A DNA stretch of 64,000 nt from Apoderus coryli (lineage: Eukaryota; Arthropoda; Insecta; Coleoptera; Attelabidae), in contig OU452205.1 in NCBI GenBank assembly GCA_911728435.2, positions 6,578,260 through 6,642,259 on the forward strand, given 5' to 3'. Below the pieces are notes generated by a model, which did no database searches, had not been told where the DNA came from, and was given only the letters and a program-made list of their open reading frames with translations. The position numbers and the translations under genes were made by a program. Below, piece by piece: positions 54,893 through 63,632 of this stretch. The stretch's first letter is position 1; each line of letters opens with the position of its first letter.

Positions 54893-56968
54893 GTGGTCTC
54901 TCGAGAAAAGACCTCTTCTTTTTTAATAAAGGGCCAGTTGAATCAAAATATCAAGGACATATGTGACATTGTGCAAAACGAAATTAATAGAAAATATAAT
55001 TGCGATTTTGAATTAACTGAAAGTGATAAAACTAATGTACGTAATACCGTACAAAAAATAAAAATGAAGTGGCAGGAAGTGCACCGAACCGAGGATAAGT
55101 TTTTAGGCAAATTTCAAAACTGGCTAAACGAAATGACTATTGTGATCGATGACGACAAGCAGAAACCAATTTTGAGTACTCCTAGAAGTGGTCGTCCTTC
55201 ATGCTCTTTTTCCGAATCTAGCGAGAGAACAAAGAGGAGAAAAACTGAGGAAATTCGTAAAGTACGAAGTAGCAATGAACTAGCGTATGCAACACAAATG
55301 AAGTTAAGAGCTGAAGGAAAATTGGACTCTGCATATGTTTTACATGACATTACGTTTGGTACACCTACTAAACCGTCCAAGTACAGAAAATCAATTAATT
55401 CGGTTCAAGAGAGAACACTTTCTGAGGACGAAGCTTTGTCATTGCTAATTGAAACAAGACTTTCCAAAAATCAATATCAATTGCTTCGACAAACCAGCCG
55501 TGGAAAGAATTGTAAACTTTTTCCTCATTATTTGAGCATCCTCAAAGCTAAAAAAAGATGTTACCCCGAAGACTCAGTTTTAACTATAACAGAAAGTAAA
55601 GCATCTGTTCGAATACAGGCATTACTGGATCATACGGTCGATCGAATTTTATTTGTGCAAAGCGATGTTATTCAAAGCCTTGCTTCAAAGAACGTTAATT
55701 TGATATTAATTTGCAAATGGGGATGTGACGGGACTTCCGGACAAAGTAATTACAAACAAAAATTTTCTGAAGGATATTGTACTACTGATGCAAACATATT
55801 TTTTACGTCGCTTGTTCCTTTAGAACTCTCGTCTGTAGATGACATAACGGGTGATAAAATTATTGTTTGGAAAAATCCTCGCCCTTCATCAACACGATTT
55901 TGCCGTCCAATAAGAGTTCAATTTTTGCATGAAACTGCAGAAGTAGTTCGACAAGAAGTTGATCAAATTTGCGAAGAAGAAAAACACCTGATTCCATTTC
56001 ACTCTGTATTCGGTGGTACAGAAACAGTCAACTACAAGCTCCAATTTACAATGGTTGACGGGAAAGTGTGCAATTCTGTGGCCAATACAACATCTAGTAT
56101 TCGATGTTATCTTTGTGAAGCGACTTCAAAAAATTTTAATAATTTAGAAAATATATTGAAACTACCGATTAAGAAAGAAAATTTGCAATTCGGGATTTCA
56201 TCACTTCATGCATGGATAAGATTTTTTGAGTGTTGCTTACACTTATCTTACAGACTTGAAATTAAAAGATGGCAAAGTCGTAGTGCGGAAGATAAGGAGA
56301 ATATTGAAAGAAGAAAAAAACAGATACAGAAGAGTTTTCGTGAACAATTAGGGATAATTGTAGACCAACCAAAACAAGGGTATGGGAGCAGTAATGATGG
56401 AAATACGGCAAGACGTTTTTTCGAAAATTCTACTATATCAGCTAGTATAACAGGCGTGGACAAAAATTTAATAGATAGGTTTTATATTATATTACAAACT
56501 ATTTCTTGTGGTTTTAAAGTTGACACAAAAAATTTTGAGGCATACGCTTTAGATACCGCCAAATTTTATGTACAACTTTATCCGTGGTACTATATGCCGA
56601 CTAGTGTTCATAAAATCCTCATCCACGGTCATGAGATTATTGATTATGCCATACTTGCCATTGGTCAAATGTCAGAGGAAGCTCAAGAATCGTGCAACAA
56701 ATATATTAAAAGATATCGAGAGAATTTCGCTCGCAAATGCAGTAGGCAAAAAAATTTGGAGGATGTTTTTAGAAGGCTTTTGGTAGCTTCAGATCCTCTG
56801 ATTTCAAGTTTAAGAAAAATGCCTGCCAAAAAGTTAAAATCATTGTCAGCTGAAGCTATTGAATTATTAGTTCGACCTTCAATTCCAGAAGTTACTACTG
56901 ATAGTTGTAACGCGAGTTCAAGTGACGAAGATGCAAGCGATTCTGATAATTCTTCGGAAAGTGAATAA
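54893..56968 (+). CDS. Transib/RAG1-like transposase
   Basis: An open frame of 691 codons. The enzyme nicks and hairpins DNA at the element ends in the nucleus, the same chemistry as RAG1. By eye the RAG1-core landmarks follow in order: WGCDGTSGQSNYKQKF with D279 (RAG1 D600 position), CYLC at 405-408 (RAG1 CTLC zinc pair), SSLHAWIRFFE at 436-446 (RAG1 ALHCDIG region), NDGNTARRFFE (RAG1 NGNFARKL), and QESCNKYIKRYR at 598-609 (RAG1 NESGNKLFRRFR), with E599 at the E962 position. The tail is acidic and Ser-rich. The frame begins at a GTG codon, so the true start is upstream. ATGGCTGAAGTAGGG at 54541 with a GTACGT donor and a TTTTTTTTCAG acceptor at about 54876 would supply a short first exon, but that junction enters a different frame. 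At the RAG1 D708 position there is W441. Confidence 0.85.
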   Translation: MVSREKTSSFLIKGQLNQNIKDICDIVQNEINRKYNCDFELTESDKTNVRNTVQKIKMKWQEVHRTEDKFLGKFQNWLNEMTIVIDDDKQKPILSTPRSGRPSCSFSESSERTKRRKTEEIRKVRSSNELAYATQMKLRAEGKLDSAYVLHDITFGTPTKPSKYRKSINSVQERTLSEDEALSLLIETRLSKNQYQLLRQTSRGKNCKLFPHYLSILKAKKRCYPEDSVLTITESKASVRIQALLDHTVDRILFVQSDVIQSLASKNVNLILICKWGCDGTSGQSNYKQKFSEGYCTTDANIFFTSLVPLELSSVDDITGDKIIVWKNPRPSSTRFCRPIRVQFLHETAEVVRQEVDQICEEEKHLIPFHSVFGGTETVNYKLQFTMVDGKVCNSVANTTSSIRCYLCEATSKNFNNLENILKLPIKKENLQFGISSLHAWIRFFECCLHLSYRLEIKRWQSRSAEDKENIERRKKQIQKSFREQLGIIVDQPKQGYGSSNDGNTARRFFENSTISASITGVDKNLIDRFYIILQTISCGFKVDTKNFEAYALDTAKFYVQLYPWYYMPTSVHKILIHGHEIIDYAILAIGQMSEEAQESCNKYIKRYRENFARKCSRQKNLEDVFRRLLVASDPLISSLRKMPAKKLKSLSAEAIELLVRPSIPEVTTDSCNASSSDEDASDSDNSSESE

Positions 56969-57004
56969 TTAAATTCTATAGTACCTAGGTATCAAGTATA
57001 TAAT

Positions 57005-57299
57005 TATACAGGGTGATTCGTGGTAGATGATAGATATGACTATTTACTTATATATCATTTGAAAAAGACTTTAATTGCTGTTTAGAATATGTGATAATAA
57101 AGAGGCTTTTATTTGTTCCAAGTAGTTCACACTAAGGTCAATTGCGATTACCCTGTAACTAGACAAAAATATAAATATAAAAATTTTTTGGGTAATATAT
57201 TATATTGACTGTATATATGTAACCAAATTTGGAGGATGTTCGTAAATATGTCTCTTAATAATCGTCGACCCTAACATCAACTATAAATCACCCTGTATA
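57005..57299. mobile_element. MITE nested in the Transib element
   Basis: A 295-bp non-coding element with ends TATACAGGGTGATT and AATCACCCTGTATA, inserted between the transposase stop and the right end of the Transib. It belongs to the ACAGGGTG-ended family scattered through the window, and its insertion postdates the Transib. An internal ATTACCCTGTAAC word at about 57147 resembles its end. Confidence 0.75.
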
Positions 57300-57553
57300 T
57301 TTTTGCTTCCTTATTATTTGTGTTTGACTTTTATACGACAAACTTTCCTGTGCCGATCTATTATTATTTTTCAGTTTTGAAATGATTATTGTTGGTAATT
57401 AAATTTAAGTTGTTTAAGCAAGTTTTCTAAAAGTCTCCAACCATATTAAGTTCGCCATTTTGTTTTTTTTTTAAATTCACCATTTTTTTTGTAATCTGTA
57501 ATTATAAAAGCCCATTATACAAAAATCTCGTTTAAATCAAGGTGAAATTAAGA

Positions 57554-57588
57554 TTTTGGCCAGCTTTTCGGGATTTTGTACCACTGTG
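57554..57588 (-). repeat. Transib right terminal inverted repeat
   Basis: Mate of 54271-54305, ending (plus strand) in TTTTGTACCACTGTG and followed directly by the CGGTG duplication. Confidence 0.9.
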
Positions 57589-57593
57589 CGGTG
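57589..57593. repeat. Target-site duplication of the Transib element (right)
   Basis: CGGTG, identical to 54266-54270. Confidence 0.9.
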
Positions 57594-57795
57594 GCATCAT
57601 TTACGAAAAAAGCTTTTAATACTTTTAATGTCAATGCTTGAAAAAAATCAAAAAACAAAACCTATTATATAAAAATGAATTTTTTTATAACGCTCTAATA
57701 TATAGTTACGTAATAATCTGACTAAAAATTTTCTATACTTAGTATTGCTATTTGAAGATTAAATGTTACCGTATACCTACATGTTAATCATATAA

Positions 57796-57990
57796 TTATT
57801 GCTTAAACTTAAACTTACATAAAATAAAATCTCGACATTGCACAAAACAAGCAGCAACAGCACCAAACACAAATAACAACAAGAATCCAACGAGTAGTAC
57901 AAAATCACTATAAGGATCTGTAATCGGCGCCAACCCATATTTATAAATTCTGTATGTGATTTTCCCTTCACTTTCCAATCGGTCCTCCAA
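57796..57990 (-). CDS. Possible membrane-protein exon, unrecognised
   Basis: An open minus-strand stretch reads EDRLESEGKITYRIYKYGLA, PITDPYSDF, then the hydrophobic VLLVGFLLLFVFGAVAACFV and a basic end QCRDFILCKFKFKQ before TAA. The composition (polar segment, one clear transmembrane helix of about 22 residues, basic cytoplasmic-type tail) looks like a real C-terminal coding exon rather than chance. No ATG begins it (a TTG does), so it would have to be spliced from an upstream exon at higher coordinates. The acceptor is not convincing. No family is recognised. It lies 200 bp beyond the right end of the Transib. Confidence 0.35.
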   Translation of the reverse strand: MEDRLESEGKITYRIYKYGLAPITDPYSDFVLLVGFLLLFVFGAVAACFVQCRDFILCKFKFKQ

Positions 57991-58453
57991 GTATATAAAA
58001 CAAATTAATAATTCTTAAGTATTCATAGATATGTTTGGGCGATACATACATATTCTACGTATATATTTTATAATTTGAATTCTGAAGTAGCTACCTACCT
58101 ACTGAATAAGTTCCTCCTTTTCTTTTATTTTATTATGCCAAAAAAATCGAAAAATACTCTTATTTAATGAGTCCAGTCATCTTCCTTTTTCAACATAAAC
58201 ATAACACTACGAGGGTAGTCAAAAAAAATATATATATACCGGGTGTCCCAAAAAACATTCCCCACCCTTTGGGAGTAGAAATTACGACCAAAAATAAGAC
58301 GAAAATCACTTATGTCAAAATTTCAAAAAATGTCTTCTATGAAATTATGACCATTTTGAATATTAAAATGAAGAAATTTTCGAAAATCAAATCAAATGTT
58401 CACATTCAAATTATTTATTAACTAAACACATAATAAAACAAAAACATTTCAAT

Positions 58454-58620
58454 TTACAAAGGCAAGTGTTCGCAATCCTCAGCAGTTTGTTCAATGCATG
58501 CGTACAAACGGCGAATAAAATGGTTTTCTATACGGCCTATTGCTTCGTTTCTACGATCGATCCATTGGTTGGGAAAACGTCGATTTAATATCTCTCAAAC
58601 ATTATTTGGCCGCTGTACTA
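58454..58620 (-). pseudogene. DUF4817/DDE transposase C-terminal fragment
   Basis: The minus strand reads NRRFPNQWIDRR followed by RIENHFIRRLYACIEQTAED and CEHLPL before TAA. RFPNRWIGR precedes the SPDLTPLDFFLWG catalytic box in this family. Here that box is deleted and the extreme C-terminus is joined directly. The element end CCGGGTGTCCCAAAAAAC follows near 58239. Confidence 0.55.
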
Positions 58621-58715
58621 AAGGAGCTTCTTCCAGAAGAGTTGATACTCTGTTATCGTTCTTTTTTAAATGCTTCCAATTTGAAAACTGTAAATTTTTC
58701 AATTTTTCTCTCATA

Positions 58716-59250
58716 CCACAGTATAATAAATAATGCAGTATTCTGGCTCTCCGCTTGCGAGGCGTCCTGCGCATCTCGTCGCGCATGCCGCCATTATGGG
58801 TTAAAACGTCACAATAATCGCATAGACGTAGATAGATACCGTTCACTCCTGTGTTGAATATATAGTTCATTGTCGGCGTGTACGAGATAAATAAATATTG
58901 TGTTTGTAATCTAATTCTGTGTTTTGTGTTTTTGGTATAGTGTTCGTGAGAATTAAAAGGGTTTTATTTTTATTAACGTGTCTTGTGATTAATACAATGA
59001 ACAATTAGGGAGGGCATGTGTGTGCTACAAAATGTTGTCCCAATAAGCGATACACTTGCTCTAAACATTTTTTTCCCCAAAGATCCTGTTAGGTGAGTAA
59101 TAAGTAAAAATAAAGATGAATACTAGATAATTTTACGTTTATAACAACTATTTGTATAACCGTAAAATTTATATTACGAAATCACAGTATCTAATATGTT
59201 TTTAAACTAAATGCAAGTGAAACATAAACACAAGTTGTCGCGTGGTTTTA
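58716..59250 (+). mobile_element. P-element-like copy with THAP exon (copy 2)
   Basis: Inverted relative to 8273-8815 and collinear with it over more than 500 bp. The THAP exon is damaged: the ATG is followed by a TAG after two codons, and one base is missing in the T-run after KHFF. GGHVC.TKCCPNKRYTCSK and the GTGAGT donor are still visible. The 3' end continues directly at 59250-59400, with AACCCAAAATGGCGGCG. Confidence 0.65.
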
Positions 59251-59400
59251 CAAAAATAAAAATACAGTGCTGTGGTTAGAAACCGAAAACTATAATTATT
59301 TTTAGTCAGGACCTGACTTTTAACCCAAAATGGCGGCGTCATCCGTCACAGTTTAGGTCAAAGTGCCAACGTGGACTCGGAATACTGTACTTATTAATGA
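59250..59400 (+). mobile_element. 3' end of the THAP/P-like copy
   Basis: Matches 7330-7490 and 42568-42668. In this copy the THAP half and this end are contiguous, which shows the native order of the element. Confidence 0.6.
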
Positions 59401-59678
59401 TGTGCTCTTACTTCAAAAAATTTTACAAAAGCACTTGCAAAACTTGACAACTTGTCAATATCTGAAAAACATGCTTGTCCTAAAAAGTTTTAATTGCATT
59501 TGTGTTTTTTTCATGCTGCGTTTTTCTTATAACGTTAAAAAGTGAATTTTTCCTTCTTTTAAAGTTTTTTAGGTCGTTATTTTCATGATTTTTAACCGGA
59601 CATGACATTCCCAGACCACGCTTAGTTTTTGTTTAAAAATAAATAATTTATTTAGTTGCGATTTGATATCGTGTTGTA

Positions 59679-60560
59679 GTGAGTGCTTTTGAAATAGTTT
59701 ATCGTGAAGTTTTTGTACGCGTTCACAGAGCTCTTAGAGAAATAGGATCGTTTAACGTTATGAGAGATCATCAGCTTCCTGTTGTACCACAAAGAGATAA
59801 TGCTATTCTTCACCACTTCAAGAATGATTCTCGTACCAGTGTCAGACGAGCCAGTAATGTATTAAACGTTCCTCGAGAGACCATTAGGCGAACTTCAAGA
59901 AGGCATGGCAGATATCCTTATCATATATATGTGCCGAGTACAAGAACTTTTGGCTGGAGATTCTGAAAGGCGTATTCAATTTTGTCAATGGCTTATTAAT
60001 GCCGCTCGCCTTAACAGGCTACACTGGCAAATGATTTTATGGACCGACGACGCTACATTTACTCGAAGAGGTCTATTGAATATGAGAAAAGAACATCTTT
60101 GGTTGCATGAAAATCCGTATGCCATGCAAGAAGATCGCTTCCAACATCAGTTTAGCGTTAATGTTTAGATTGGAATTATTAACAATCGACTTATAGGTCC
60201 ATTTTTTCTTCCAAACCGTCTTAATGGTGACTATTTTTTACACTTTCTGCAAGAAGAACTTCCTGTCCTTTTGGAAAATTTAATGTAAGACTTTGGTTTC
60301 AATTAGATGGTTGTTCTGCACATTACAGTCGACTTGTTCGAAACTGGCTAAACTTTAATTAATTTTTTCCGTAGGGACATTTAGGCTCTGGTTTACGGAA
60401 ATCCTATAAGAACAAGAGAAGAGCTTATTGATTTGATCCAGGTTTCCTGCCAACAAATAACACCTGGTCAGATAGCAACGGCAACGCGTTCAGTACTTCA
60501 AAGATGTCGAAGTTGCGTGGCACACAATGCAAGCCACTTTGAAGCATTTCCGCGGCAGTA
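59679..60560 (+). pseudogene. DUF4817/DDE transposase, broken
   Basis: The N-terminal frame (59679-59966) has VYREVFVRVHRALREIGSFN and SVRRASNVLNVPRETIRRTS, the two DNA-binding helix-turn-helix units. A frameshift near 59920 leads to 59905-60168 with SERRIQFCQWLINAARLNRL and ILWTDDATFTRRGLLNMRKE, where WTDD carries the first catalytic Asp of this DD34D-type family. Past a stop, WIGIINNRLIGPFFLPNRLN and WFQLDGCSAHYSRLVRNWLN (second Asp) are readable. The RFPNRWIGR/SPDLTPLDFF block with the third acid is missing, and the sequence resumes at NPIRTREELIDLIQV. The copy cannot be active. Confidence 0.7.
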
Positions 60561-61439
60561 ATTCAAATTTTAGACTAAAGAATCTATGTATTAGGTAAGA
60601 ATTTTTGTATTATGAGTTCGACAAAATAAAAATATCGAAAATCATAAAAAAGAAGTATTTTTGACGGACAAACTCGCCCCTAAATGTTTGCTAAAGTAAG
60701 AAAAACTAAAATTAATTAATTTTTCTAAGCCAAGCTAACTGAGTCGTTACTTAACCTTTAAAGAGTTGCGTGGTAGCGTGTGCGGTTACCATTTGCGTAA
60801 TAAAAGCTTTGTACAGCAACTGTTTTGAGCGGTTTTTGACAATGCTTAGATTTGACCACATGAGCGGTCTGTAGCGGTTTTAGCATATTCGGTTAAAAAT
60901 CATAAAAATACCAAATTTTTGTTTTAAATAAAATCTCGTAAAAAATCGCAGCGTAAAAAACTATCGAAACGCCTTAGGACAAGCATATTTTTCAGATATT
61001 GACATGTTGTGAAGTTTTGCTAGTGCTTTTCTAAAATATTTTGAAGTGAGAAAGAAAAATTGAAAAATTTACAGTTTTTAACTTGGCGGCATTTAAAAAT
61101 GGACCTAGACTTAATTGTCAGGATTTACTTTAACATGATTTGAAAGAGAATTTCATTGCCTTTCAGTGGATATGAGATGGTTTTTTCTGGTCCGTGTAGT
61201 TCTAGGAAAATTTTAGGTTAAATGTTCAAAAATATTTAAAACTTAAAAAAACATTAAATGCTAATATCTCGATGTCGATGAAGAATTGAAAAGAAGTTTA
61301 TAGAAAAAAATTTGTTGAATTTGATCAGTAGAATCTAAATTTTAAATATTGCTGGCTAAACCTAGGTCACCCTGTATATATATATTTTTTGACGACCCTC
61401 GTAGTGTTAAGTTTATGTTGAAAAAGGAAGATGACTGGA

Positions 61440-61676
61440 CCTCAGAAAAATAAATAAAAATAGAAGTGGCATAACAAGAAACTAATCAGTTCCTGCGTAG
61501 GTATGTATTTATTATTGGAAACTACAACCACGATTTCAAAAGAATTATACTACGCCACTGGCTTTTGTTTACAAGCACTCCTTCTGTCATTAAAAAGTAA
61601 ATATTGACCTTTATGTTATGAAGACAAACATTGAAATTAGATGACATTTCTATTTTTATTTATTTTTCTGAGGACT
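61440..61676. repeat. Short inverted repeat pair
   Basis: CCTCAGAAAAATAAATAAAA followed by ATAGAA at 61440-61466 is repeated in inverted orientation at 61647-61674. A spacer of about 180 bp separates them. GACTGGAC/GTCCAGT words adjoin both arms, linking this structure to the left end at 58171. Confidence 0.65.
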
Positions 61677-61689
61677 GGACTTAAATAAT

Positions 61690-62285
61690 ATGTGTATGTT
61701 GGGTTGTCTGATATTATTTTGGAATATCGATAGTTTATGATTTAACTATCGATTGTATTCGATATTTTTTTAATTTTAATAAAATTCATACAAAAATTTC
61801 TAATTACAGTAATAATAAATTATGAAACAAGTTGACCAAGTAGAGGATATTCTCCTGTATCATGTGATAAAGTAATATTTGATAATGTATTTAAAATAAA
61901 ACTCCTGTTGAACCCATTTTAGGTAAAGCCCGTCAAATTCTGTTGCATCTCTGGCAAATTATCTTTGAAAGTACAATTATTTATTTTCATTAGTCTACTG
62001 CCCTAAACATTTGACTTACTAGATACTATAAGACTTTAATTGAAAGACAATGTTATTACTATTACTATCGATAGTCTAAACTATCGAAAGTTTCTACATC
62101 TACCGTAGGGTAGCGTTGTTTCAGAGGGTTGGTAACACTGATAATGCTAGGCTGTAGACATATTGACATTTGACATATCCATATAAACAAAAACAAACTT
62201 ATTAAGAATGTAGTTAGTAATTTTGAGTAAAAATTATGTTGTATATGCAATTAAGATATTAATTTAAAAAATTAAATGGTAATGG
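61690..62285. other. Upstream region of XXYLT1, nothing firm
   Basis: AT-rich. CTATCGAT words recur (61743, 62068, 62083) on both strands, forming small imperfect inverted repeats. No gene is supported here. Confidence 0.3.
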
Positions 62286-62293
62286 GTACAGCA

Positions 62294-62302
62294 TATATAT
62301 AA
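62294..62302 (+). promoter_or_regulatory. Candidate TATA element of XXYLT1
   Basis: TATATATAA lies 57 bases before the ATG. In such AT-rich DNA this could be chance. It would imply a very short leader. Confidence 0.2.
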
Positions 62303-62358
62303 CAAGGACATACCTATGCATATAAAATTAAATATCACGGCAATATGCACTTTTAAAC

Positions 62359-62821
62359 ATGAAGAAAAGACGTATACCTTTGTGTCTTAACATTGTTCTT
62401 TTTTGTGGTTTCCTGCTTACACTATATTTATTTATTTACGCATATTTAACAAGAAGCAACAATATTAGAGATAATGTTATCGCCGAAAATACAAAGAATG
62501 GTGTACAGTTTGTGTCCTCACCAAGATATAAGAGAGATGAATACAACATATGGTTAATATTCACTAAAGTAACAAATACATCGACATTAAGATTTAAGTT
62601 TAATAGTATTTTAAAGAACCTGCTTACTGTTTCATCAGTACAACTTAGATTTCATATTATTATCGATCAAAGTTCTAAAGAGATTTGTGAAAATGAAATA
62701 TCAGATGCGGTATATATTACAAATAAATCCTTGCAGTATAGTTTGTATGATATCAAGGAATCTGCAGCCAAAATCCAGGATATTATTACTGTTATGACGC
62801 CGTATTTTAGTTCTAAGCCAG
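62359..62821 (+). CDS. XXYLT1: Xyloside alpha-1,3-xylosyltransferase, exon 1
   Basis: First coding exon of a type II membrane glycosyltransferase of family GT8. XXYLT1 adds xylose to the Xyl-Glc disaccharide O-linked to EGF repeats such as those of Notch, in the endoplasmic reticulum. The ATG at 62359 opens a short basic tail (MKKRR) and a signal anchor, PLCLNIVLFCGFLLTLYLFI, at residues 7-26. After a stem, YNIWLIFTKVTNTSTLRFKF and SVQLRFHIIIDQSSKEI start the GT fold. The exon ends SSKPG at a GTATGT donor, with one spare base before the intron at 62822. Confidence 0.85.
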
Positions 62822-63092
62822 GTATGTATGTGTTTTTGGCAGATAACTTTGGACTCTTACCAAAATGCTGACATGATATAAGTAGGTAATTGAAGTTCGC
62901 ATTAAAGAGAGTCAGCCACTTATTGATCAGAGCTGAATAACGGTTGCCTATGTTCTGCAAAGAGTATAATGGCTACATACTACATGGTCATAAGGTAGTC
63001 AGCCCTGTTTCTATAGTGTACCTACACAACTTTTAAGATGTATTTATAGTTTTTCTTCCTTAGATTGAACGTTTTTGTGTCTTGTTTTCTAG

Positions 63093-63234
63093 GTACTTAC
63101 TACAGTGATGCTTTGTTCTACATATCCTTAGGGCTCTACAGGGTTGCCCCACAAAATCAAACTTATGCAATTCTACTTGACTGTGATTTATACTTTAAGA
63201 AAGACGTTAAGTTATTGTTTGAAGAGTTTCAAAG
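63093..63234 (+). CDS. XXYLT1: XXYLT1 exon 2, DxD motif
   Basis: The exon lies between a TTTTCTAG acceptor and a GGTAAAT donor, with phases matching both neighbours. It encodes TYYSDALFYISLGLYRV and YAILLDCDLYFKKDVKLLFE. LLDCDLYFK holds the DxD metal/UDP-xylose site (vertebrate XXYLT1 has DLD here). YYSD is the conserved start of the substrate-facing helix. Confidence 0.88.
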
Positions 63235-63632
63235 GTAAATAGAATTTGACTTTTATGTTTTACAAAAGATTATTTATTGAGTATTTACTCTTTGTCAATA
63301 GCTCCTATATTTATTAACTTATCTATGTGTAAAAGTGTTATTGGTAATCCCAAAACATCTTGTGGTAATTACATTTGATAATTGTTGAATTTAATAAAGT
63401 TTTGATGTTTTTTTCCCAAAAAAAGTTAGTTTGTTTTTAACTTTTTTCCTTGTAAATGAAGTGGTCAAAAATCACCCAATATACGTTCTGCTGAAGATAC
63501 TCTACTACTAACGTGCAAAAATATAATATTGTAAGAAATGATACTTACTCAGATATGTTACTAATATTATTTTGGTGAATTTTTCTATTTTAAAATATGC
63601 TTAGACCCGATATAATTCATATTTTTTTATAG

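Larger units (their letters stand above)
54271..57588 (+). mobile_element. Transib (RAG1-related) DNA transposon
   Basis: A complete 3318-bp element. The ends 54271-54305 and 57554-57588 are inverted repeats matching at 30 of 35 positions. Both start with CACAGTGGTACAAAA and close with AGCTGGCCAAAA. CACAGTG equals the V(D)J recombination-signal heptamer. 22 bases further in, CCAAAACCC (left) or CCAAAATCT (right) sits where a nonamer would be in a 23-RSS-like end. The flanks carry a perfect CGGTG duplication. The single large frame is a RAG1-like transposase. A 295-bp MITE has inserted in the 3' part (57005-57299). Intact ends, duplication and frame suggest a fairly recent insertion. Confidence 0.92.
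58171..61440. mobile_element. Composite region bounded by 75-bp inverted repeats
   Basis: The left repeat 58171-58247 and right repeat 61366-61440 are inverted copies. They share GTCCAGTCATCTTCC, TTTTTCAACATAAAC and AACACTACGAGGGT, then (TA)n and an ACCGGGTG/ACAGGGTG word, with few mismatches. Between them lie a minus-strand transposase tail, a THAP/P-like copy and a plus-strand transposase. The repeats may be the ends of one transposon that collected others, or two copies of one MITE in opposite orientation. No target duplication was found. Confidence 0.6.
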
